NCBI RefSeq assembly: GCF_030519375.1
Contig: NZ_JAUMKB010000026.1
Location: 1-60,062 of the forward strand
DNA: 60,062 nucleotides
From: Mucilaginibacter tolerans
Lineage (GTDB): Bacteria; Bacteroidota; Bacteroidia; Sphingobacteriales; Sphingobacteriaceae
Direction of reading: 5' to 3'
Made by a program: the position numbers and the translations under genes. Below the pieces are notes generated by a model. That model saw only the letters and a program-made list of their open reading frames with translations, had not been told where the DNA came from and searched no databases. Positions 9,120 to 18,542 of the stretch are shown here, piece by piece. Position 1 is the first letter of the stretch; each line of letters opens with the position of its first letter.

Positions 9120-12100
9120 ATGTTTAAAAGACTTTTACTATTCGTTACCGGGTGCATGCTGACGGTGGGCTGGGTACATGCACAAAACAACCATTACCAA
9201 TTCTCGCGGTTGGATATTAGAGATGGCCTTTCTAATAACGGGATCAATTGCATTTATAAGGACAATAGCGGATTTATATGGATTGGTACCGAGTCTGGCC
9301 TGAACCGTTATGATGGCTATACTTTTAAAGTATACAAGCATTCGGAAGATACTACGGCGCTTACTGACGACGACATAACCGGCATATTCGAAGGGCCTTC
9401 CGGAAAATTATGGATTGCAACAATGGCCGGATTTAATATCTATAATCCCGCCGAAGACAGATTTGAGCATGATGCCGACAAGCAGCTAAAGAACATGGGC
9501 GTTCCTGACAATCGTATTGGGGATATAAAAAAGGACCGATTGGGAAATTTTTGGTTCGTGCACGAATCATACGGTATTTATAAATACCGGCCCGGGGACG
9601 AAAAGGCCACACACCTGCAGCATAACGCGAAAGATAATGAATCTTTGTATTCGGATAAAATAGCGGGTATTAGTGAAGGTCCCGGAGGTAGTTTATGGGT
9701 GGTATACCAAAATGGCGTACTTGATAAAGTAGACGAGAACACTGGTTCGGTCACCAATCGCATTGATGTTCTTAATAAAATGGCGAAGCGGAGTGGGGCC
9801 AATTACCACCTTTTTGCTGATCGTGACGGCGATTTGTGGGTGTTTGAGCAAGGAAACCCAAGCGGAGTGTTTTATTACGATGTCAAAAAAGATATTTTAA
9901 AAAATATAACCAGCACGTCACCTGACGGCCGCTTAAGTTCGGATATTGTCACTGGCGTCTTACAGGATGATAAAGGTCTTATTTGGGTTGGAACCGATCA
10001 TGGAGGAGTAAACCTCATCAGCAAAAATGATTTTAAGATACAAAGTTTTTTAACACGGGAGGGCGATTCTAAAAGCCTGTCTCAGAACAGCATCACATCT
10101 CTTTATAAAGGGAATGATGGAATTGTTTGGATTGGCACCTACAAAAAAGGGATAAGTTATTATCACCCGGATATTATAAAATTTCCACTAATCAAACATT
10201 TTGCGTCGGATGCTAGCAGCCTTCCATATGATGACGTGAACCGGTTTACAGAAGACGATCTCGGTAATTTATGGATAGGCACCAATGGACGAGGACTGAT
10301 TTATTATAACCGCAAGACCAATACCTATAAAAGTTTCATCCACAATCCCGCCGACCCTAACAGCTTGTCGAATAATGTAGTTATCAGTCTTTGTATAGAC
10401 CATAAAAAAAGGTTATGGATTGGCACCTATTTTGGCGGCATGGACTGTTTTGACGGGCATACCTTTAAACATTATAAACATAGTAGTTCGCCAAATTCAA
10501 TTTCAGATAACCGGATTGCCGATATTATAGAAGACCCGTCTCATCATTTATGGATTGGGACAATAGGTGGCGGGCTTAATTTATTTGATCCGGAGACAGG
10601 AACGTTCAAACACTATATGGCAGGCAGCGGGCTGAACATCAACTATATTTCAAAGCTCGCCGAAGATGAAGATGGGAATCTATGGATTGGTACGGCTTAT
10701 GGGTTGAACATATTAACCCGCCAGTCTAAATTCATTTCTTATGTGCGGATGGGCAACCCCCAAAATGGCTTGGTAAATAACAATATATCGGGGTTGGTAG
10801 AAGACTCTCGTCATTTATTCTGGATTACAACGCGGGATGGCATCAGCATATTTAATCCCAGAACAAAAAAATTCAGGAACCTACATAAGAACGATGGGCT
10901 GCCGGACAATAGCACACAAGACGTGCTGGAGGACAACCATCACAACATGTGGGTCAGTACCGCTAATGGTTTATGCAACATCACTGTAGCAGGTACGGGA
11001 GACAAACTCACACTGCATTTCAAAAATTTTGATGAAGGTGATGGCTTGCAGGGGCGCGAATTTAATAGGTATTCCTCGTTGAAAACCAAGCGGGGTGAGC
11101 TCATTTTCGGGGGAGCTAATGGGTTTAATATATTTAATCCACTGGATATCCGGTCAAATACAGAACAGCAATCCGTCGCATTGACCGATTTTCTCGTTTT
11201 CAACAATCCTATTCAACCACAGCAAAGCGTCGATGGGCATGTCGTTCTGCAAAAGTCAATACTTGAAACAAAGGCCATAACGCTTCGCCATGCCGAAAAT
11301 ATGTTTACGATCGAGTTTGCAGCTTTAAACTTTCTGAATCCAGATAAAGTAAGCTATCAATACAAGCTGCAGGGCTTTGATAAGCAATGGATATCTACAA
11401 ACAACAACTCGCGTAAGGCCACTTATACCAACCTTGATGCCGGCGATTATGTTTTTAAGGTCAGGGCAATAATGCCTTCCGGAGGCGCGGCTATTTCGGA
11501 AGCGACCCTGAATATTCAAGTATTACCCCCGTTTTATAAGTCGCCTCTTGCTTACCTGATTTATTTGCTGGTTATTTTTGGAGCATTATATTTTATCAGG
11601 CGCAGAGGTATCGAAAAGCTTAAAATGCAGTTTGCCATCGAGGAAGAAAGAAAAGAGGCAAAACGCATACAGGAACTGGATACGATGAAAATCAAATTCC
11701 TTACAAATGTTAGCCACGAATTCCGCACACCGTTATCGCTGATTATGGCCCCGGTAGATAAAATGATTAACCAGTCCGCCGATAAAAACCAAAAAACGCA
11801 GGCTGAACTGATCAAGCGAAATGCAAGGCGCCTTCTCAACCTCGTTAATCAATTGCTGGATTTCAGGAAAATGGAAGTGCACGAATTAAAGCTTAGCCCT
11901 CAATCCGGAGATATTATTCAATTTGTAAAAGACGCTTCTTATTCGTTCGCCGACCTTGCTGAAAAAAAGAATATAGATTTCCTTTTTGATACCGATACCG
12001 ACAGCCTTATTACCAACTTTGACCATGATAAGATTGAGCGCATCATATTTAATTTACTATCAAACGCTTTCAAATTTACACCGTCGGGCGGCCATGTTAG

Positions 12101-13271
12101 TGTATGGGTTACCGTCATTTCTGACGAGGATATTCCTGAAAGCAAATGGCTGGAAATAAGAGTAATTGATACCGGTATAGGCATAGAAAAGGAAAAACAT
12201 GCCCAAATATTTGATTGTTTCTTCCAGAATGATATTCCGGATTCCTTTGTTAACCAGGGTAGCGGTATCGGGCTCTCGATTACCAAAGAATTTATTAAAA
12301 TGCATAACGGTGAGATAACGGTTGAAAGCGAACCTGGAAATGGAAGTTGCTTTATTGTCAGCATGCCAGTAAAAACTCAAGACCTGTGCATATCAAACTC
12401 TGAAGTTTCCGTTTTGGATTTAGAGCCCAACATGTCTTCGGAGGTAAAAAAGGATGTTGATACCGCCCTCGAAAAAAATAAAAAGCCCGTTATTCTGCTT
12501 GTGGAAGACAATGATGATTTCAGGTTTTATTTAAAAGACAATCTCAGGGAGTATTTTCAAATAGTTGAAGCTGTAAACGGGAGGGATGGGTGGCAAAAAG
12601 CATTGGCATTACACCCCGCCCTCATGGTCAGCGATATCAGCATGCCCGAAATGAACGGTATTGAACTATGTAAAAAACTAAAAAATGATCGCAGGACGTC
12701 GCATATACCTGTAATACTGCTTACCGCACTTACTGGTGAAGAAGACCAGGTTAAGGGGCTGGCATTTGGGGCGACCGATTATATGACCAAACCCTTCAAT
12801 TTTGAGATTCTGCTTTCAAAAATCAAAAACCTTTTGACTTTGCAGGACACATTTAAACGTACTTATAAAAAGCAATTGGATGTTCAGCTGGAAGATGTCG
12901 AGGTCCCATCTGAAGACGAGAAATTGCTGCGAAATGTAATCGACTACATAGAGAAAAACATGTCTAACGACCGTTTATCAGTTGAAGAATTAAGTCGCGA
13001 AATGGCCATGAGCCGGGTGTCTTTATACAAAAAACTGTTAATGCTAACCGGCAAATCTCCTTTAGAATTTATTAGGTCGGTGAAGATGAAGCGAGCCGCT
13101 CAATTACTCGCCAGTGGTCAAATGACCATTGCTATGGTTTCGTATGAAGTTGGCTTTAACTCGCCTACGTACTTTACAAGGACTTTTAAAGAAGAATTCA
13201 AATTGCTGCCATCTGAATACATGGCAGAGATCCGAAAAAACGGCCCACCTGTAGATGATCTGAAATCCTGA
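9120..13271 (+). CDS. Hybrid two-component system sensor/regulator (HTCS)
   Basis: A 1383-residue one-protein two-component system. After a Sec signal (ending VHAQ) come many periplasmic propeller repeats with the WIGT signature (about residues 25-700), a Y_Y_Y domain (about 740-790), one membrane span (about 803-826), a HisKA domain with H866 in VSHEFRTPLS, a HATPase domain (N box NLLSNAFKFTP, then DTGIGI and GSGIGLS), a receiver domain with phospho-acceptor D1172 (SDISMPEMNG), and a C-terminal AraC-type HTH (about 1270-1373). Proteins of this type sense oligosaccharides in the periplasm and activate adjacent polysaccharide loci. The ATG at 9120 opens directly onto the signal peptide, and an upstream in-frame TTG is less likely. 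It probably controls the susC promoter region. Confidence 0.95.
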   Translation: MFKRLLLFVTGCMLTVGWVHAQNNHYQFSRLDIRDGLSNNGINCIYKDNSGFIWIGTESGLNRYDGYTFKVYKHSEDTTALTDDDITGIFEGPSGKLWIATMAGFNIYNPAEDRFEHDADKQLKNMGVPDNRIGDIKKDRLGNFWFVHESYGIYKYRPGDEKATHLQHNAKDNESLYSDKIAGISEGPGGSLWVVYQNGVLDKVDENTGSVTNRIDVLNKMAKRSGANYHLFADRDGDLWVFEQGNPSGVFYYDVKKDILKNITSTSPDGRLSSDIVTGVLQDDKGLIWVGTDHGGVNLISKNDFKIQSFLTREGDSKSLSQNSITSLYKGNDGIVWIGTYKKGISYYHPDIIKFPLIKHFASDASSLPYDDVNRFTEDDLGNLWIGTNGRGLIYYNRKTNTYKSFIHNPADPNSLSNNVVISLCIDHKKRLWIGTYFGGMDCFDGHTFKHYKHSSSPNSISDNRIADIIEDPSHHLWIGTIGGGLNLFDPETGTFKHYMAGSGLNINYISKLAEDEDGNLWIGTAYGLNILTRQSKFISYVRMGNPQNGLVNNNISGLVEDSRHLFWITTRDGISIFNPRTKKFRNLHKNDGLPDNSTQDVLEDNHHNMWVSTANGLCNITVAGTGDKLTLHFKNFDEGDGLQGREFNRYSSLKTKRGELIFGGANGFNIFNPLDIRSNTEQQSVALTDFLVFNNPIQPQQSVDGHVVLQKSILETKAITLRHAENMFTIEFAALNFLNPDKVSYQYKLQGFDKQWISTNNNSRKATYTNLDAGDYVFKVRAIMPSGGAAISEATLNIQVLPPFYKSPLAYLIYLLVIFGALYFIRRRGIEKLKMQFAIEEERKEAKRIQELDTMKIKFLTNVSHEFRTPLSLIMAPVDKMINQSADKNQKTQAELIKRNARRLLNLVNQLLDFRKMEVHELKLSPQSGDIIQFVKDASYSFADLAEKKNIDFLFDTDTDSLITNFDHDKIERIIFNLLSNAFKFTPSGGHVSVWVTVISDEDIPESKWLEIRVIDTGIGIEKEKHAQIFDCFFQNDIPDSFVNQGSGIGLSITKEFIKMHNGEITVESEPGNGSCFIVSMPVKTQDLCISNSEVSVLDLEPNMSSEVKKDVDTALEKNKKPVILLVEDNDDFRFYLKDNLREYFQIVEAVNGRDGWQKALALHPALMVSDISMPEMNGIELCKKLKNDRRTSHIPVILLTALTGEEDQVKGLAFGATDYMTKPFNFEILLSKIKNLLTLQDTFKRTYKKQLDVQLEDVEVPSEDEKLLRNVIDYIEKNMSNDRLSVEELSREMAMSRVSLYKKLLMLTGKSPLEFIRSVKMKRAAQLLASGQMTIAMVSYEVGFNSPTYFTRTFKEEFKLLPSEYMAEIRKNGPPVDDLKS

Positions 13272-13426
13272 CCGATAATAACTTATCCAAAATAAAAGCT
13301 ACCGATGTTGAAAATGATATCGGCTTTGCCCGCTATGTTATCATTCGTACTATCAAACTTTCTGTTTTCGGTGTAAATTATACGATTTAATTATTTAATT
13401 GTCTGATAATCAAATAATTGAAAATC

Positions 13427-13493
13427 GGTTAACATTTGTGCTATTATCATTATCAACTCTACGATTTGTTACAGGCACACATCTATAGCTTCA
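13427..13493 (+). promoter_or_regulatory. Presumed HTCS operator and susC promoter
   Basis: The 30-bp element at 13427-13456 (beginning GGTTAACATTTG and ending ATTATCAA) matches 37529-37558 at 27 of 30 positions. A weak -7-like box TAGCTTCA (13486-13493) lies 57 bp from the TTAACATT start, the same distance as in the second copy. A shared activator binding site is the simplest reading. That the HTCS binds here is inferred from its adjacency. Confidence 0.62.
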
Positions 13494-13699
13494 TCTTTCG
13501 GAAATGAGATTCAAAAGCTTGGCAATCAGCTGCCTTTACATTGAATTCATCTCCACCAATTAAACCGATATTTTTTTATTTGATTTTTTAGAAGAAATAC
13601 CCTGTTTGAACGGGAGTGATTTTTTGGGGCCAGGCATCCAAAAAGCAAACCTGTGATGACTTGCATAGTACGCAACAACTAAGTTTAAACCAATAAATT

Positions 13700-13735
13700 A
13701 TGAAACCAATTTTTACTACTTCCCTAATTAATTAA
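13700..13735 (+). other. 11-codon mini-ORF in frame with susC
   Basis: ATG at 13700 encodes MKPIFTTSLIN and stops at TAA (13733-13735), one codon before the susC ATG at 13739 and in the same frame. It is either a leader peptide with translational coupling or the original N-terminus of susC cut off by a stop codon. Confidence 0.4.
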
Positions 13736-13738
13736 AAG

Positions 13739-16700
13739 ATGAGACTACTAGCAGTACGAAAAATCAAATTCATGTTCTGTCTCATATTCCTGACAACGTT
13801 AATTTCCATTTCAGGTTATGCGCAGACCAAACGTATTAACGGGACTATAGTAAGTGCCGATGATTCAAAACCAATGCCCGGAGTAACTATTAAAGTTCGG
13901 GGTGCCAAAACCGGGGCAATATCTGCAGCCGACGGAACTTACTCTATTACGGCCAACCCAACAGATGTATTGGTTTTCACCTTTGTCAGTTATACAACAC
14001 AACAAATTAATGTTGGTGCAAAAAACACAATTGATGTAAAGATGAGCCCGTCCGCAAGCAACTTAAATGAGGTAGTTGTCACCGGATACGCAAAGGCAAA
14101 AAGAAAAGATGTTACAGGCTCTATAAGTTCCATAAAAGGGGACGACCTGCGCCAAACACAACCAACTACTTTTGATCAGGCCTTGCAGGGAAAAGTTGCC
14201 GGCGTTGTGGTCCAGCAAATATCAGGTCAGCCTGGCGGTGGCGTGTCTATTCAAATACGCGGCGTATCTTCAATAACTGGTTCTAACTCGCCGTTATACG
14301 TAATAGACGGCATTATTATCCCTCCGGTAAGTGACCCCGGTAGTGGGGGTAACCCGTTAAATTCTATCAATCCTGCTGATATCGAATCGATAGATGTATT
14401 GAAAGATGCCTCGGCAACAGCAATATACGGTTCGCAGGCAACGAACGGCGTTATCGTTATCACCACTAAGCGAGGTAAAGCGGGCCCGCCAACAGTAAGT
14501 TATGATTTCTATACCGGCGATCAGGAGATAGCAAAAAAGCTTCCAACCATGAACCTGCAGCAGTATGCTTCGTTTATGGATGCCCGCGCAGTGGTTTGGG
14601 GTTTTGGTGCAAGGCCCGAATTTGCCAATCCGCAATATTTAGGTGTTGGTACCAACTGGCAAAATGAATTATTTCGCAGGGCGCCGATGAACAATCATAA
14701 TCTGAGTGTCAGCGGTGGCGATAACCGGACACAGTATTTACTGTCAGGTTCTTATTTTGACCAGGAAGGTATAGCGCTTGGGTCTAATTTTCAGCGGTAC
14801 TCGGTTAGGCTTAACCTGGACAATAAAACCACCAACTGGTTAAAAGTGGGTACCAGCATTCAGATGGCGCACATCAATCAAAATCAAAACACCTCAGCTT
14901 CTAATGTAATTAGTTCGGCATTAAGCCTTACCCCGGATGTTCCCGTTCAGAACTCGGACGGATCATGGGGCGGAGTCACTACAACCGATGGTTGGGTGCC
15001 TGGTATTGTAAATCCAGTAGCTATAGCCCGCCTTGTAACAAATGTTTCGACAAGAAACCAAATGTTTGGCAACGCATACGCCGAGATACAATTTACTAAA
15101 GACTTGTCATTGCGTACGGAAGTATCGGGTAATTTCGACTTTGGTACTGCTAATAATTTTACGCCTACTTATACCTTTGGTAAGGTGATAAACGGTACCA
15201 ACAGTGGCAGCTCGAGCTCGTCGCAGAACATTTATACGGTATTGCGCAATTTTGCCACTTATAACCATGATTTCGGCAAATATAAGCTCAACGTGTTAGC
15301 AGGTTATGAAGCACAGTCAAGCTCGTTTGAAAACGTTGGCGGCGGCCGTTCAAATTTCCCATCAAACAATGTGATCTCGCTCAATGCCGGCGATCCAACT
15401 TCGGCCACAAACTCTGGCAGCTACGGACGCGGCGGCGCATCTGAATCCTTTTTCGGACGTGTCAATTTTTCATGGAACGATAAATACCTGATCACTGGGA
15501 ACATACGCGATGATGGTTCTTCAAATTTTCCGTCTAAAGCTCGTTGGGGAACTACCTACTCGGGTGCATTTGCCTGGAAAATTAATAACGAACCTTTTTT
15601 GAAAAATGTTAAATCTATAAATGAATTAAAACTGAGGGTTGGCTACGGGCTTACCAATAACCAAAACATACCCGGTAATACTTATGTAACCCAGCTTACA
15701 ACAGAAGCTAACGGTATATCAGGTATAGCGCAGTTTCAAAGCAATTTGCCCAACCCGAACGTAAGATGGGAAACAACAAACTACTACGATGGCGGGATTG
15801 ACGGAACCTTTTTTAACGGACGCTTAAATTTTTCATTGGATGTTTATGACCGCGAAACGAGCCACCTTTTATTAGCTGAACCGCTTCCACTTTATTCAGG
15901 TAGTAGTACCGGTTATTCGCCAGGAAGCATGGCGGCGCCTTATGCCAATGTGGGTTCTATGCGTAACAGGGGTATTGACCTGCACGTCAGTTCTACAAAT
16001 ATTAACTCTAAGGATTTTGTATGGAGAAGCGACTTTACCATATCGCGCAACGTCAATAAAGTGCTTAGTTTAGGTAACGGCGGATCTGACGCCAGTTTAG
16101 CACAAAAATCGTATACAAATAATGAAATCGTTGAAAAAACGGTGGTAGGTCAGCCCATCGGCGAATTTTATGGCTACCTGTTCGATGGTGTATTTGCCCA
16201 CCCTAAAGATTTTCAAACGCATGCCTTACCGGTCGATCAAAACGGCAAACCTTATCCAATCTCATCGGCTGGCGGTGGTATCTGGTATGGCGACCGTATG
16301 TTTAAAGACCTGAACGGCGATGGTATTATCGATTCAAAAGACCAAACCTTTTTAGGTTCACCTATCCCGAAATTTCAGTATGGCGTCAACAACTCATTTA
16401 CATACAAAAATTTTGATCTGAACTTTTTCTTCAGTGGCAGTGTGGGCAATAAAATATTCAATGAAATGTCCATTGTGCAAACCAACCCAATAGCCAGTAC
16501 CGCCTACTTTACCTCGGTATTGAATTATGCAAAACTGGGCATGGTTGATCCAGGCGGCTCGGCATCGGATATTAACAATGTATATGTTGTTAACCCCAAT
16601 ACCAAGATTGTCGGTTTAAGAAATGATATCACCAACGATAACACCCGTTCATCAAATATCTACATACAGGATGGTACATACCTGAAATGTAAGAACATTA

Positions 16701-16918
16701 CGCTGGGTTACCGCGTACCCGAAAATATATTGTCCAAAATATACGTGCATTCAATACGGATATATGCTACTGTAACCAACGTTTTCACCGTCACTAAATA
16801 TGTAGGCATGGATCCAGAAATTGGTTCATGGAACCCGCTTCAGGCCGGTTGGGATAGCGGTTATTATCCGCAACCACGGGTATATACTATTGGTGCAAAC
16901 ATCACCTTTAACAAATAA
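13739..16918 (+). CDS. SusC/RagA-family TonB-dependent glycan transporter
   Basis: A 1059-residue outer-membrane protein with a signal peptide ending GYAQ, a carboxypeptidase-like regulatory domain (GTIVSADDSKPMPGVTI, about residues 34-110), a TonB plug (VVVTGYAKAKRKDVTGS then IRGVSS and YVIDG) and a beta-barrel ending in a typical hydrophobic terminus. With the adjacent SusD it imports oligosaccharides into the periplasm, energised by TonB. It is the first gene of the glycan-import operon (SusC, SusD, glycan-binding protein, GH5) and lies downstream of the HTCS gene. Xyloglucan fragments are the likely cargo, judging from the neighbouring enzymes. Confidence 0.95.
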   Translation: MRLLAVRKIKFMFCLIFLTTLISISGYAQTKRINGTIVSADDSKPMPGVTIKVRGAKTGAISAADGTYSITANPTDVLVFTFVSYTTQQINVGAKNTIDVKMSPSASNLNEVVVTGYAKAKRKDVTGSISSIKGDDLRQTQPTTFDQALQGKVAGVVVQQISGQPGGGVSIQIRGVSSITGSNSPLYVIDGIIIPPVSDPGSGGNPLNSINPADIESIDVLKDASATAIYGSQATNGVIVITTKRGKAGPPTVSYDFYTGDQEIAKKLPTMNLQQYASFMDARAVVWGFGARPEFANPQYLGVGTNWQNELFRRAPMNNHNLSVSGGDNRTQYLLSGSYFDQEGIALGSNFQRYSVRLNLDNKTTNWLKVGTSIQMAHINQNQNTSASNVISSALSLTPDVPVQNSDGSWGGVTTTDGWVPGIVNPVAIARLVTNVSTRNQMFGNAYAEIQFTKDLSLRTEVSGNFDFGTANNFTPTYTFGKVINGTNSGSSSSSQNIYTVLRNFATYNHDFGKYKLNVLAGYEAQSSSFENVGGGRSNFPSNNVISLNAGDPTSATNSGSYGRGGASESFFGRVNFSWNDKYLITGNIRDDGSSNFPSKARWGTTYSGAFAWKINNEPFLKNVKSINELKLRVGYGLTNNQNIPGNTYVTQLTTEANGISGIAQFQSNLPNPNVRWETTNYYDGGIDGTFFNGRLNFSLDVYDRETSHLLLAEPLPLYSGSSTGYSPGSMAAPYANVGSMRNRGIDLHVSSTNINSKDFVWRSDFTISRNVNKVLSLGNGGSDASLAQKSYTNNEIVEKTVVGQPIGEFYGYLFDGVFAHPKDFQTHALPVDQNGKPYPISSAGGGIWYGDRMFKDLNGDGIIDSKDQTFLGSPIPKFQYGVNNSFTYKNFDLNFFFSGSVGNKIFNEMSIVQTNPIASTAYFTSVLNYAKLGMVDPGGSASDINNVYVVNPNTKIVGLRNDITNDNTRSSNIYIQDGTYLKCKNITLGYRVPENILSKIYVHSIRIYATVTNVFTVTKYVGMDPEIGSWNPLQAGWDSGYYPQPRVYTIGANITFNK

Positions 16919-16944
16919 AGTTATCACTCATTAAAAAAATATTG

Positions 16945-18519
16945 ATGAAATCAATTAATAAAATAATCATCATTTTGCTACTTGCGGCAGCAATTGCAGG
17001 ATGCAAAAAGAGCTTTCTGGACCGGCCGTCCACTTCGCAGATTAGCTCTAATAATTTTTACCAAACCCCATCCGATTTACGCCTGGCTACGGCGAATTTA
17101 TATGGCGGTGCCCCTTGGTGGCAATGGCAGCAGCCCTGGTTATTACTGGGAGATGCATTACCCGGAACGGCCTTTTATACCTATTATGGCGATTTGATGC
17201 AGCTGTATACTCGTACTATTACGGCACAAAATGGCCTTATATCAACGGGTTGGACAGGCCTCTATAACGTTATTGCACAAAGTAACATGGTTATCAGTGG
17301 CATAAATCAGCAAGCGCCGGCATCCATACCGGTCCTAACCAAAAACAGGGCCTTAGCCGAGGCCAGGTTTATGCGTGCGGTAGCGTACTACCATTTGGTT
17401 GTTTATTGGGGTGCAGTGCCTATTATTGAAGATAACACCAAATTGGTAAATAACCCCCTGCTTAACCGTAACAACGTTGCGGATGTTTATAAATTTATTG
17501 CTAACGACCTATCTTTTGCAGCACAATACCTGCCTGCTACGGATCAGCCTGGCCGAGTAACCACATGGTCGGCACAGGGCATGTTGGGCAAAGTATACTT
17601 AACAATGGCGGGCTGGGGCCAAAACGGCACGCGCAACCAGGCATTGCTTGATAGTGCTAAAAAATACGCCGGCAATGTATGTAAAAACAGCGGGTTGGAC
17701 TTATTGCCAAACTATTATGACCTTTTCAAGGTGCAAAATAACGACAATGCTGAATCATTATTTGCGCTTCAATGGTCGCCGGGCGTTGGCTATGGATTTG
17801 GCAACGTATTGCCGGTTTATTATTCGCCCAGTGGCAAGCTGGTTGCTCAAGGCAACGGCGGATGGCAGCCTTTGCAGCCAACTTTTGACTTGTATAGCAT
17901 GTACAGCGATAAAGATACCGTACGACGCAAAGCCACTATTATGCTTAATGGCGACCATTATCCAGAATTGGATATTGCAGATGGGGGATATAACGCGACC
18001 GGTAACAGCATGAAAAAACATATTGTCGGTAATGAAAAAGATAATAACTCGCCAACAATGACGATATGGTCGTCGCCCGAGCATTTTGCAATGCTGAGGC
18101 TGGCGGATGTATACCTGGTGTATGCCGAAGCTATTCTGGGTAACAATGCTTCAACTACCGATGGCGACGCGCTGCTGTATTTTAACAAGGTACGCACAAG
18201 GGCCGGTGTAGATCCGGTAACAGTGCTGGATTTTGATACAATGCTTAAGGAAAGACGTGTTGAGCTTGCGTTTGAAGGACAATACTGGATTGACCTGGTA
18301 CGGTTGTCTTATTACCAGCCTGCTAAAGCAGTCAATATTCTTAACACTCAGAAACGGTACACTTTTACTTATGACTCCAAAACGCATACAGCCCAAAGAG
18401 ATACCACAACGGCGGTACCTACGCTACCTGCAACCATTGGTTCATTTACGTTGCCAATTCCGGCATCGGAGATAACCACCGATCCGAAATTAGCTCAGCC
18501 GCCAGTCCCTTATTATTAA
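16945..18519 (+). CDS. SusD/RagB-family surface glycan-binding lipoprotein
   Basis: A 524-residue lipoprotein (lipobox AIAGC, cysteine near residue 21) with the SusD/RagB layout: an N-terminal TPR-like helical region and a C-terminal part ending with the KERRVELAFEG and FDL-type SusD signatures (here MLKERRVELAFEGQYWIDL). It forms the lid of the SusC transporter 26 bp upstream and captures oligosaccharides at the surface. The ATG at 16945 is preferred over the in-frame TTG immediately before it. Specificity is not readable from sequence alone. Confidence 0.93.
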   Translation: MKSINKIIIILLLAAAIAGCKKSFLDRPSTSQISSNNFYQTPSDLRLATANLYGGAPWWQWQQPWLLLGDALPGTAFYTYYGDLMQLYTRTITAQNGLISTGWTGLYNVIAQSNMVISGINQQAPASIPVLTKNRALAEARFMRAVAYYHLVVYWGAVPIIEDNTKLVNNPLLNRNNVADVYKFIANDLSFAAQYLPATDQPGRVTTWSAQGMLGKVYLTMAGWGQNGTRNQALLDSAKKYAGNVCKNSGLDLLPNYYDLFKVQNNDNAESLFALQWSPGVGYGFGNVLPVYYSPSGKLVAQGNGGWQPLQPTFDLYSMYSDKDTVRRKATIMLNGDHYPELDIADGGYNATGNSMKKHIVGNEKDNNSPTMTIWSSPEHFAMLRLADVYLVYAEAILGNNASTTDGDALLYFNKVRTRAGVDPVTVLDFDTMLKERRVELAFEGQYWIDLVRLSYYQPAKAVNILNTQKRYTFTYDSKTHTAQRDTTTAVPTLPATIGSFTLPIPASEITTDPKLAQPPVPYY

Positions 18520-18542
18520 TTTAATAATTAAAATATATTATT

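Larger units (their letters stand above)
13272..13738. other. Intergenic leader between the HTCS gene and susC
   Basis: No substantial gene is seen in these 467 bp. The region holds the presumed HTCS box and -7 element (13427-13493), a long AT-rich leader of about 240 bases, and an 11-codon mini-ORF immediately before susC. Confidence 0.7.

Noticed and set aside
11939..12380. Two open frames of 106 and 141 codons on the minus strand
   Set aside because: Both are antisense to the histidine kinase domain of the hybrid sensor and have no domain or upstream signal.
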